This document shows positions 8,242 to 15,301 of a DNA stretch of 64,000 nucleotides, in pieces. The DNA is from OLB11 sp041392835 (GTDB taxonomy: Bacteria; Bacteroidota; Bacteroidia; Chitinophagales; Chitinophagaceae): assembly GCA_041392835.1 (NCBI GenBank), contig JAWKLF010000001.1, positions 868,001 to 932,000 on the forward strand. The letters run 5' to 3'. Below the pieces are notes generated by a model. The model searched no databases and was not told where the DNA came from. It worked only from the letters and a program-made list of their open reading frames with translations. The stretch's first letter is position 1, and every line of letters begins with the position of its first letter. A program made the translations under genes and the position numbers.

Positions 8242-9252
8242 TTAAGCTATCTTAGTAGCAAAATAGTGAAGTGTTCTTACTAATTGGCTTACGTAGCTAT
8301 TTTCATTGTCGTACCAACTTACAGTTTTTACTAATTGAGTATCACCCACAGTCATTACTTTAGTTTGTGTTGCATCAAACAAAGAACCAAATGTAGTGCC
8401 TATAATGTCAGAACTTACAATTTCATCTTCTGTATAGCCATAGCTTTCATTAGCAGCAGCTTTCATAGCGGCATTGATTTCTTCTGCGCTTACTTTTTTG
8501 TTTAATATGGTAGTCAATTCGGTCAAAGAACCAGTAATGGTAGGAACACGCTGAGCACCACCATCTAATTTACCTTTCAATTCAGGAAGTACTAAGCCTA
8601 TAGCCTTGGCAGCGCCTGTAGAGTTAGGTATAATATTGGCAGCAGCAGCTCTTGCTCTACGCAAATCTCCTTTAGGGTGTGGGGCATCAAGTGTATTTTG
8701 ATCATTAGTATAAGCATGTATAGTAGTCATAATACCAGTTGCTATACCGTATTGATCATTCAATACCTTGGCCATAGGAGCTAAGCAATTGGTAGTACAA
8801 GAAGCGCAAGAAATAACAGTTTCGCTACCGTCCAATATATCATGGTTTACATTGTAAACAATCGTTTTTAAATCGCCAGTAGCAGGTGCAGATATTACAA
8901 CTCTTTTGGCTCCAGCAGTAATATGCGCCATGGCTTTATCTTTATCTGTAAAGAAGCCAGTGCATTCCAAAACTACATCTACATCGTGTGTACCCCAAGG
9001 TATTTGAGCTGGGTCTTTTTGAGCATATATTTTTATAGTATCACCTTCTACTATGATAGCATCCTCTGTGGCAGATACTTCTTTGTTAAAGCGACCTTGA
9101 GCCGAATCATATTTTAAAAGATGTGCCAAAGTCTTCGGATTCGTTAAGTCATTAATTGCAACGACATCTATGCCTTGCATGTTATAAATTTGGCGATAAA
9201 CCAATCGACCAATACGTCCAAATCCATTAATGGCTACTTTAATTGTACTCAT
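8242..9252 (-). CDS. gapA: Type I glyceraldehyde-3-phosphate dehydrogenase
   Basis: NAD-dependent oxidation and phosphorylation of glyceraldehyde 3-phosphate in the cytosol. The 336-residue protein has the NAD-binding NGFGRIGR at 9-16 and the catalytic loop SCASCTTNCLAP with the nucleophilic Cys at about 152. It also has the conserved HAYTNDQN, PHPKGDLRRARAAA and WYDNENSY near the C-terminus. Upstream on the minus strand a -7 box TACTTTTG (9300-9293) gives a leader of about 30 nt. It heads the gapA-pgk-lipoprotein block. Confidence 0.98.
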   Translation of the reverse strand: MSTIKVAINGFGRIGRLVYRQIYNMQGIDVVAINDLTNPKTLAHLLKYDSAQGRFNKEVSATEDAIIVEGDTIKIYAQKDPAQIPWGTHDVDVVLECTGFFTDKDKAMAHITAGAKRVVISAPATGDLKTIVYNVNHDILDGSETVISCASCTTNCLAPMAKVLNDQYGIATGIMTTIHAYTNDQNTLDAPHPKGDLRRARAAAANIIPNSTGAAKAIGLVLPELKGKLDGGAQRVPTITGSLTELTTILNKKVSAEEINAAMKAAANESYGYTEDEIVSSDIIGTTFGSLFDATQTKVMTVGDTQLVKTVSWYDNENSYVSQLVRTLHYFATKIA

Positions 9253-9292
9253 GTTTAATTTTTTTTGAAATGATTATTAAAAATTTGAACCG

Positions 9293-9300
9293 CAAAAGTA
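9293..9300 (-). promoter_or_regulatory. gapA -7 box (TACTTTTG)
   Basis: TAnnTTTG match on the minus strand, 40 nt upstream of the gapA ATG at 9252. No clear -33 TTTG was assigned. Confidence 0.5.
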
Positions 9301-9351
9301 ATGTTTAACGCCTTATTATGTATTGATTTACCTAGTTTGTTATGATAAAGT

Positions 9352-9383
9352 TTTGTAAAATAAAATTTACTGTACTACATTTG
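9352..9383 (+). promoter_or_regulatory. tRNA-Glu promoter: TTTG-N20-TACATTTG
   Basis: A -33 TTTG (9352-9355) and a -7 box TACATTTG (9376-9383), separated by exactly 20 bp and ending 16 nt before the mature tRNA. The tRNA-Ser promoter at 42.78 kb has the same two elements with the same spacing. Confidence 0.7.
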
Positions 9384-9399
9384 CACTCCTTTATAGCTT

Positions 9400-9474
9400 G
9401 GCGCGTTGGTCAATCGGCTAAGACGCCTCCCTTTCACGGAGGAATGACGGGTTCGACTCCCGTACGTGCTACCA
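9400..9474 (+). tRNA. tRNA-Glu (anticodon TTC)
   Basis: Full cloverleaf: acceptor GGCGCGT pairs with ACGTGCT (two G-U pairs), D-arm GTC/GAC, anticodon stem CCTCC/GGAGG with loop CTTTCAC giving anticodon TTC, T-arm ACGGG-TTCGACT-CCCGT, discriminator A. The CCA is encoded (9472-9474). Confidence 0.95.
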
Positions 9475-9480
9475 CTTATA

Positions 9481-9508
9481 ATGCTCCTTTTTTCGGGAGC
9501 ATTTTTTT
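9481..9508 (+). terminator. Terminator of tRNA-Glu
   Basis: Seven-pair stem ATGCTCC (9481-9487) with GGAGCAT (9496-9502), followed by a T run, starting 6 bp after the tRNA CCA end. Confidence 0.85.
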
Positions 9509-9528
9509 ATTTTCGCAAAAGGAAATCG

Positions 9529-10575
9529 TTAGGGTTTATACTTAGCTTCTTTTAATAATTGAAGGCTATTTTGTTTTTCATTTAGCACATTGGGAAGTGT
9601 TTTTTCTGGATGCTCATTCATGTAGTGCTGAATAATACGCCATCCTATCCAAGTACCAATATTTCCTGGCGATTCGGGTGGCATGCCTGTGCTAGTGGGC
9701 CCATCGTTGATATATCTAAATATTTCTTGCCATTGTGTAGCATAAAGTAATTTTTTGGCAGCAAAAAAATTCCAAATCATGCGCTCATTGTCTTCGCACC
9801 ATTTTAATTGTTCTGGAGTATAGCCTAACAATAGATTGGCCTTAGTATCAGGCATAGTATATGCCAAAAACTGCATCTGTTTGCCTTTTTGTATCATCAT
9901 ATCCAATAGTGTACTATTTTCTGGTACAAAAGGGTATTTGTTTTCGTAAATTACTTTGGCTACATTGATGGGTATATATTCCTTTTCAAAACGATCTATT
10001 TGATATTGTGCAAATCCCAAGTTGGCAGATTGATAAAAAGGAAAGTCTTTGCCTAAGTGCATATCGAGTCCTACACCTACTATAGAATCGTAGGTTATGG
10101 CACTCCACTGATTTAAACCCGAAATAAAATAATAAACTTGTTGCCATTTTTCTTCTGGAAAGTAATAGTGTATGTGCTTAAACAGGGTTTCGAGTTTTTG
10201 GTCTATATCTTTTACTTGTGGATATTTTTTTTGAACCGAGTCATATAAATTTCGATAATCTTTATAAGTCAAAAAATGATGAACAGCCTTTATAAAGTCT
10301 TGGTCTAAGCCATGTTTTTCAAAGCCAGTAATTTGTTGAAAAAACAAAGAAGTAAAATCTGGTTGAGCTAGTCCCAATTGCTCTATGCCCTGCAATAGGT
10401 GACTTGTGTCGATAGAATATAAGGCACTGTCAAAACGATAGCTTGTAAGTGGCAAATCTATTTGGCTGAGTGTTGGATGGGGTACATCGGTTTTACTACG
10501 ACATGAAGACCCTAAGCAATAACAAAAAATTAAACCTATTATGATATGATTTGGGAAATACTTTTGATACTGCAT
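9529..10575 (-). CDS. gldB: Gliding motility lipoprotein GldB
   Basis: The 348-residue protein has a lipoprotein signal (GLIFCYCLGSSC, lipidated Cys at residue 25) and the GldB-family body: YDSIVGVGLDMHLGKDFPFY in the middle, LLGYTPEQLKWCEDNERMIW, and SPGNIGTWIGWRIIQHYM near the end. GldB is required for gliding and for function of the T9SS-linked machinery in Bacteroidota that glide. In non-gliders it is retained as part of the same apparatus. The fold resembles a zinc-peptidase-like domain, but activity is not established. It converges on the tRNA-Glu terminator and diverges from the barrel gene at 10.6 kb. Confidence 0.88.
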   Translation of the reverse strand: MQYQKYFPNHIIIGLIFCYCLGSSCRSKTDVPHPTLSQIDLPLTSYRFDSALYSIDTSHLLQGIEQLGLAQPDFTSLFFQQITGFEKHGLDQDFIKAVHHFLTYKDYRNLYDSVQKKYPQVKDIDQKLETLFKHIHYYFPEEKWQQVYYFISGLNQWSAITYDSIVGVGLDMHLGKDFPFYQSANLGFAQYQIDRFEKEYIPINVAKVIYENKYPFVPENSTLLDMMIQKGKQMQFLAYTMPDTKANLLLGYTPEQLKWCEDNERMIWNFFAAKKLLYATQWQEIFRYINDGPTSTGMPPESPGNIGTWIGWRIIQHYMNEHPEKTLPNVLNEKQNSLQLLKEAKYKP

Positions 10576-10588
10576 ACAAATTAAAAAT

Positions 10589-10605
10589 TACCTTTGCATG
10601 CAAAG
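10589..10605 (+). promoter_or_regulatory. Promoter of the 10.6 kb barrel gene, overlapped by a palindrome
   Basis: -7 box TACCTTTG (10589-10596), 42 nt upstream of the ATG at 10639. A perfect 14-bp palindrome CTTTGCATGCAAAG (10592-10605) overlaps its 3' half in the gldB divergent region, so it could be an operator for one or both genes. Confidence 0.55.
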
Positions 10606-10638
10606 ATTAAATAATACTTTTAAATAAAAATAAAGAAT

Positions 10639-11403
10639 ATGAAAAAACACATGATCCTAGCAGTTTGCAGCTTGTTTATTTTAAATACAAGTTTGCGAGC
10701 TCAAACCACTACCGAAGAAATATTTAAAAAATATCGTTTTGGTTTATACATCGGTCCTACATTTAATTCTATGCGACCTACCGCTTCTACTGCAGATAAA
10801 TATACAGTAGAAAAAACCGGCGGTCATGTAGGATTTAGCTTTGGCTTAAATGGTGAATTAAATATCAATGATCGCTATACTGTATTTTCGGGTATAGGTA
10901 TGGACTGGCGTGGTGGCAAAATTGATGTGCAACTTCCTGCTGCTACCCCAGCCGCAGACAATTATTTAAGAGGTGCCGATGTAAAATATAAATTACAGTA
11001 TTTAACAGTGCCTATAGGCTTAAAAATGACAGCTGTAGAAATGGACAAGCTAAAAATACAAGCGTTGACTTCTTTTGATGCTGGATTATTGCTTTCGCAA
11101 AAAGGGAACTATACATTGACATCAAGTGTATATGATACTGTAACAAATAAGTATGTAACCATCAGCAAAGAAAATGAAAAATTAAAAGGCGAAGCTACTG
11201 CAGTTCCATTTACCTTGGGCTGGAGTATAGGTGTAGGTGCAGAATATGATTTGAATGGCAAAAATGCTGTTTTTGTAAATGTTTTATACCGCAATGGATT
11301 TGTAGATGTAACATCGCCAAAAAGCAATGACAAAGGCTTGCGATTTAGTGATGGCAATATCCGATCTAATACCTTTGCACTTCGTATTGGGTATTATTTC
11401 TAA
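10639..11403 (+). CDS. Outer membrane beta-barrel protein (PorT-like family)
   Basis: The 254-residue protein has a cleavable signal peptide (MKKHMILAVCSLFILNTSLRAQ). It is followed by alternating hydrophobic strands typical of an eight-stranded barrel: RFGLYIGPTFNSM, GFSFGLNGELNINDRYTVFSG, and the last strand SNTFALRIGYYF ending in an aromatic residue. It belongs to the broad 'outer membrane beta-barrel' group common in Bacteroidota. Ligand and role are unknown. It has its own promoter and terminator, so it forms a single-gene unit. Confidence 0.8.
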   Translation: MKKHMILAVCSLFILNTSLRAQTTTEEIFKKYRFGLYIGPTFNSMRPTASTADKYTVEKTGGHVGFSFGLNGELNINDRYTVFSGIGMDWRGGKIDVQLPAATPAADNYLRGADVKYKLQYLTVPIGLKMTAVEMDKLKIQALTSFDAGLLLSQKGNYTLTSSVYDTVTNKYVTISKENEKLKGEATAVPFTLGWSIGVGAEYDLNGKNAVFVNVLYRNGFVDVTSPKSNDKGLRFSDGNIRSNTFALRIGYYF

Positions 11404-11428
11404 ATACACTAATTAATTTTTTTAAAGT

Positions 11429-11462
11429 AAAGCGACACAAGATATTGATGTCGCTTTTTTTA
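11429..11462 (+). terminator. Terminator of the barrel gene
   Basis: Nine-pair stem AAAGCGACA (11429-11437) with TGTCGCTTT (11449-11457), continued by T residues, 26 bp after the stop codon. Confidence 0.85.
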
Positions 11463-11491
11463 TACCACATGCATATCATCAATAGTAGCTA

Positions 11492-11597
11492 ATACCAATC
11501 TTAAATTGCTTCAGACCAATTTTCAGCGTGGTTTATACCGATATAACTGATGTTAAGACCATTTTATTGGTATGTTACAGCAGTATAATCGGAATAA
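11492..11597 (-). repeat. Family-1 interspersed repeat, copy A (full length)
   Basis: About 106 bp beginning TAATACCAATCTTAAATTG and ending in CAGTATAATCGGAATAA. Its reverse complement aligns along its whole length with the repeats at 50.49 and 55.38 kb, with roughly 90 percent identity by eye. Its right end lies 8 bp before the nadE -7 box, so the repeat supplies the -33 region of that promoter. The ends are imperfect inverted repeats (ATACCRAT...). Confidence 0.85.
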
Positions 11598-11604
11598 CTT
11601 GTTT

Positions 11605-11612
11605 TACCTTTG
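11605..11612 (+). promoter_or_regulatory. nadE -7 box (TACCTTTG)
   Basis: Ends 4 nt before the ATG at 11617, which implies a leaderless or nearly leaderless message. This also rules out the upstream in-frame ATG at 11572, which lies inside repeat copy A. Confidence 0.65.
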
Positions 11613-11616
11613 TCAG

Positions 11617-13299
11617 ATGAAAATCATGCTGTCTCAACAGAATTACCACATAGGCAATTTTGCTTCCAATACACAAAAAATAATACAAGCTATAGAGGAG
11701 GCCAAAAGCAAGGCGGTAGAACTTATTATTTTTTCGGAGCTCTCAATATGCGGATACCCACCTAGGGATTTTTTGGAATTTAACGACTTTATACTCAAGA
11801 GCCAACAAGCACTTATGGAAATAGCTACACATACCGATGGCATAGCTGTAATAGTAGGCTGCCCCTCGCGAAATGAAAACCCCTTAGGTAAAGATTTATT
11901 TAATAGTGCATATTTACTTCACAATAAAAAGATTCAGGATGTAGTACATAAAACCTTGCTACCAACATATGATGTATTTGACGAAAATCGTTATTTTGAG
12001 CCATCTTATAGTTGGCATGTGATGTCGTTAAATGGCAAAAAACTGGCAGTTACTATTTGTGAAGATATATGGAATTTAGGCGATAATCCGCTTTATCGGA
12101 TTTGTCCTATGGATGAATTAATGAAGCAAAATCCAGATATTATGATTAACCTATCTGCTTCGCCATTTGATTATACACACGCAGAAGATAGAAAAGCCAT
12201 AATAAAAGCCAACGTAGAAAAATATCAAATACCAATGCTTTATTGCAATGCTGTAGGCTCACAAACAGAAATTGTATTTGATGGAGGTTCTATGGTTTTT
12301 GATAAAGAGGCCAATCTCATATTGGAAGCACCTTACTTTGAAGAATATAATGCGTTGGTACATTTAAAAACGGATGGCTCGTTTGAAGAAGCTATTCAAC
12401 AAGCTCACCAAGCACTACCACATGAAGAATTGGCGCCAGCTAACTATCAAGACACATTGCATATAGATAGAATACATGCTGCCTTGATAATGGGCATACG
12501 AGATTATTTCAAAAAACTTGGATTTACAAAAGCCATCTTGGGGTCTAGTGGAGGAATAGACTCGGCTGTTACGCTTGCATTGGCCTGCGAAGCCTTAGGC
12601 AAAGAAAATGTAAGAGCAGTATTAATGCCTTCTCAATTCTCTAGTGACCATTCTGTATCGGATGCTGAGCAATTGTCAAAAAATCTAGATAACCCCTATG
12701 ATATTATACCTATTAAATCCATCTTTGAAACATTTTTGGAGAATCTAAAACCTATTTATCAAGACTTGCCTTTTAATGTGGCCGAAGAAAATATACAAGC
12801 CCGAGTAAGAGGAAATATATTAATGTCAATAGCCAATAAATTTAATTTGATACTATTAAATACAACAAACAAAAGCGAATGTGCTACAGGTTATGGTACT
12901 TTGTATGGAGACATGGCAGGAGGCATAGCCGTACTTGGCGATGTATATAAAATGCAAGTATATGCCTTAGCAAAATATATTAATAGACATGGCGAAATCA
13001 TACCACAACACATAATAGATAAAGCCCCTTCGGCAGAGCTACGGCCCAATCAGAAAGATAGCGATTCGCTACCTGACTATCGAATTTTAGATGCTATACT
13101 ATATCAATATATAGAACGAAGACAAGGCCCTCAAGAAATAATAGCGCAAGGCTTTGAAAAAGCCATAGTAGATAAAACTTTAAGATTAGTCAATATCAAT
13201 GAGTATAAAAGAAATCAATTTTGTCCTATTATCAGAATTTCTCCCAAAGCATTTGGTGTGGGGCGTAGAGTACCTATAGTAGCAAAATACTTAGCCTAA
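11617..13299 (+). CDS. nadE: Glutamine-dependent NAD+ synthetase
   Basis: Last step of NAD synthesis: amidation of deamido-NAD with ammonia from glutamine. The N-terminal nitrilase-like glutaminase domain shows the Glu (IIFSELSICGYPP), Lys (HKTLLPTYDVFDENRYFEP) and Cys (AVTICEDIW) catalytic triad. The C-terminal synthetase domain has the PP-loop GSSGGIDSAVTLALACEALG and NTTNKSEC...GYGTLYGDMAGG. The ATG at 11617 (MKIMLSQQNYHIGN) gives 560 residues and is preferred over 11572, because the earlier ATG lies in a repeat and upstream of the -7 box. Its stop overlaps the globin start by one base (TAATG). Confidence 0.96.
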   Translation: MKIMLSQQNYHIGNFASNTQKIIQAIEEAKSKAVELIIFSELSICGYPPRDFLEFNDFILKSQQALMEIATHTDGIAVIVGCPSRNENPLGKDLFNSAYLLHNKKIQDVVHKTLLPTYDVFDENRYFEPSYSWHVMSLNGKKLAVTICEDIWNLGDNPLYRICPMDELMKQNPDIMINLSASPFDYTHAEDRKAIIKANVEKYQIPMLYCNAVGSQTEIVFDGGSMVFDKEANLILEAPYFEEYNALVHLKTDGSFEEAIQQAHQALPHEELAPANYQDTLHIDRIHAALIMGIRDYFKKLGFTKAILGSSGGIDSAVTLALACEALGKENVRAVLMPSQFSSDHSVSDAEQLSKNLDNPYDIIPIKSIFETFLENLKPIYQDLPFNVAEENIQARVRGNILMSIANKFNLILLNTTNKSECATGYGTLYGDMAGGIAVLGDVYKMQVYALAKYINRHGEIIPQHIIDKAPSAELRPNQKDSDSLPDYRILDAILYQYIERRQGPQEIIAQGFEKAIVDKTLRLVNINEYKRNQFCPIIRISPKAFGVGRRVPIVAKYLA

Positions 13300-13691
13300 T
13301 GACAGACATAACAAACGAAGAAGATATAAAATTTTTACTGGATAATTTTTACCAAAAGGTTTTAAAAGACCATCAGATTGCTTATATTTTTACGGATATA
13401 GCTAAAATTAATTTACAGGAGCATATGCCTCGTATATATCGTTTTTGGGAAAGTGTATTGTTGCATAAAGCCGGCTATAGTGGCAATCCAATATTGACTC
13501 ATATAGAACTCGACAAAAAAGTAAAACTCAAAGATGAACACTTTGAACAATGGAAAAAATTATTTGTAGAAACCTTGGATCAGCATTTTGAAGGGGCCAA
13601 TGTCTTATTGGCTAAGCAGCGAGTAGATGCCATGATATTTTTAATGAAAATGAAAATAAATGATGCTCAAAAAAATGGTTTTATTCAATGA
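13299..13691 (+). CDS. Group III truncated hemoglobin
   Basis: The 130-residue protein has the pattern of group III truncated globins: an N-terminal helix with FLLDNFYQKVLKD, then HMPRIYRFWESVLL, YSGNPILTHIELDKKVKL and HFEQWKKLFVETLDQHF, the last two flanking the proximal-His region. This family binds O2/NO in the cytoplasm and is often linked to nitrosative stress or redox roles. Translational coupling to nadE (one-base overlap) suggests co-expression. A direct metabolic link to NAD synthesis is not evident. Confidence 0.88.
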   Translation: MTDITNEEDIKFLLDNFYQKVLKDHQIAYIFTDIAKINLQEHMPRIYRFWESVLLHKAGYSGNPILTHIELDKKVKLKDEHFEQWKKLFVETLDQHFEGANVLLAKQRVDAMIFLMKMKINDAQKNGFIQ

Positions 13692-13693
13692 AA

Positions 13694-13838
13694 GTTATGC
13701 AATAGAAACGACTAAAAGGAGTGAACTACTTGCATTACTTAGGTTTAACCCCGACATAGAAAATCACCATTTTGGATTTTAAAAAAATCCGAAATGGAAT
13801 GATTTTATTAGTCGTTTATGCATTGGCGAATGCCAATG
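13694..13838. repeat. Family-3 repeat with terminal inverted repeats and internal hairpins
   Basis: Starts right after the globin stop. The left end (GTTATGCAATAGAAACGACTA, 13694-13714, without its last base as the core) and the right end (TTAGTCGTTTATGCATT, about 13807-13823) are inverted copies. Inside is a long hairpin (about 13769-13799, CCATTTTGGATTTT paired with AAAATCCGAAATGG, one wobble). Just outside the right end is CATTGGC-GAAT-GCCAATG (13821-13838). The first 38 bp recur at 38519-38556. The long hairpin could also terminate the nadE-globin transcript. Confidence 0.7.
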
Positions 13839-13944
13839 TATAATTTGGATTCAATGAAAATACTGTACTCCAAAAAGCTTAAAACATTATTAATTGCCTT
13901 TCCTAAATCAATAAAAAACACTATTATTGTGAACTTAAAAACAC

Positions 13945-14397
13945 ATGCACATGAAAATGCTACTGACTTTATTCTTGACTTGTTTTTTTCAAACTATGCT
14001 TTTTGCACAGCAAACAGCAGATGCAATAGTAGGGAATTGGAAAAATGGTGAAGGAACAGGCATTATTCAGATATACAAAACCACTTCGGGGCATTATGCA
14101 GGCAAAATCATATGGCTTAAAGAACCTATAGACCCCGAAACTGGCAAGCCAAAATTAGACAAGCGAAATCCAGACAAAGCCAAAAGAACAAACCCAACGC
14201 TGGGGCTTATTAATATGTGGGGCTTTTCGTTTAATGCCAAAGATCAGGAATGGGCCAATGGGCATATATACGATCCTAAAAAAGGCAAAGAATATTCTTG
14301 TAAGTTGAAATTGAAAGACAAAAACACCCTTGATGTAAGAGGCTATATTGGCATTTCACTCATAGGTAGAACTGATACTTGGACAAGAGAAAAATAA
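13945..14397 (+). CDS. DUF2147 domain secreted protein
   Basis: The 150-residue product has a signal peptide (MKMLLTLFLTCFFQTMLFAQ). A DUF2147 domain covers the remainder: DAIVGNWKNGEGTGIIQIYK, GHYAGKIIWLKEP, GLINMWGFSFNAKDQEWANG, GHIYDPKKGKEYSCKLKL, LDVRGYIGISLIGRTDTW. These blocks are diagnostic for the family, which forms a small lipocalin-like barrel in the periplasm. Its ligand is unknown. The ATG at 13945 is two codons before a second in-frame ATG, and either could be used. Confidence 0.88.
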   Translation: MHMKMLLTLFLTCFFQTMLFAQQTADAIVGNWKNGEGTGIIQIYKTTSGHYAGKIIWLKEPIDPETGKPKLDKRNPDKAKRTNPTLGLINMWGFSFNAKDQEWANGHIYDPKKGKEYSCKLKLKDKNTLDVRGYIGISLIGRTDTWTREK

Positions 14398-14560
14398 TAG
14401 GCTTTAGAATCTATCGTTTTTTGTAGCATTCAAGCATTTAGGATTTTGAAATGGATAAATACTAAATCTCTGTTAAATACTTGAATAGCCTTATTTTTAA
14501 CTTAGTTAAAATACTCGTTTTTGTACATTTGTTGCCTTTCAAAGTGAAATTTTCAAATTG

Positions 14561-15301
14561 ATGTACGACCTGATAGATAAAAATAAATTGCCTCAACATC
14601 TTGCCATTATCATGGATGGCAATGGGCGTTGGGCAAAAGAACGAGGAAGAGATAGACTGTTTGGACATCAGCACGGTGTAATAAGCGTACGTGAATGCGT
14701 AGAGGGATGCGTAGAAATTGGAATAAAATATTTAACACTTTATGCTTTTTCTACCGAAAATTGGAATAGACCAGAATCAGAAATAGCGGGCCTTATGGAA
14801 CTTTTGGTAACTACCATACGCAAAGAGGCCGAAAGTTTGAACAAAAATGGAGTAAAGCTTACTGTAATAGGCGATATGCAAAGCCTTCCTTCGGCTTGTA
14901 TATCCGAATTGCAAGAGGCTATAGACTTGACGGCCAACAACTCAAAACTCAATCTCATTTTAGCCCTTAGTTATAGTGCCAAATGGGAAATGGTAAATGC
15001 CATTAAACAAATAGCCTTAGATGTTCAAAATAATCAGTTGGATTTGAACGACATATCGCAGCAAACTATTTCGGACTACTTGACAACCAAAGGCATACCA
15101 GACCCCGAATTAATGATACGAACCAGTGGTGAGCATCGTATAAGTAACTTTTTGCTTTATCAGCTTGCCTATGCCGAATTATATTTTACTCATACGCATT
15201 GGCCCGATTTTCGAAAAGAAAATTTGTATGAAGCCATATTAAATTATCAAAACCGCGAACGCCGATTTGGCAAAATAAGCGAACAATTAAGAGAAGCATG
15301 A
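14561..15301 (+). CDS. uppS: Isoprenyl (undecaprenyl) diphosphate synthase
   Basis: Makes the C55 lipid carrier for peptidoglycan and other envelope glycans by cis-condensation of isopentenyl diphosphate. The 246-residue protein has the Mg-binding Asp in AIIMDGNGRWAKERG (Asp about residue 19), GHQHGVISVREC, TLYAFSTENWNRP, and the C-terminal DPELMIRTSGEHRISNFLLY and ELYFTHTHWPDF. The ATG at 14561 is chosen over the preceding TTG. A -7 box TACATTTG lies at 14524-14531. The gene overlaps bamA by four bases (ATGA), the conserved uppS-bamA arrangement of Bacteroidota. Confidence 0.97.
   Translation: MYDLIDKNKLPQHLAIIMDGNGRWAKERGRDRLFGHQHGVISVRECVEGCVEIGIKYLTLYAFSTENWNRPESEIAGLMELLVTTIRKEAESLNKNGVKLTVIGDMQSLPSACISELQEAIDLTANNSKLNLILALSYSAKWEMVNAIKQIALDVQNNQLDLNDISQQTISDYLTTKGIPDPELMIRTSGEHRISNFLLYQLAYAELYFTHTHWPDFRKENLYEAILNYQNRERRFGKISEQLREA

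Noticed and set aside
9342..9545. 67-codon ORF over tRNA-Glu
   Set aside because: It runs through the tRNA and its terminator; the tRNA explains the sequence.
13818..14051. 77-codon ORF before the DUF2147 gene
   Set aside because: It starts in the family-3 repeat and overlaps the signal peptide of the real gene in another frame.
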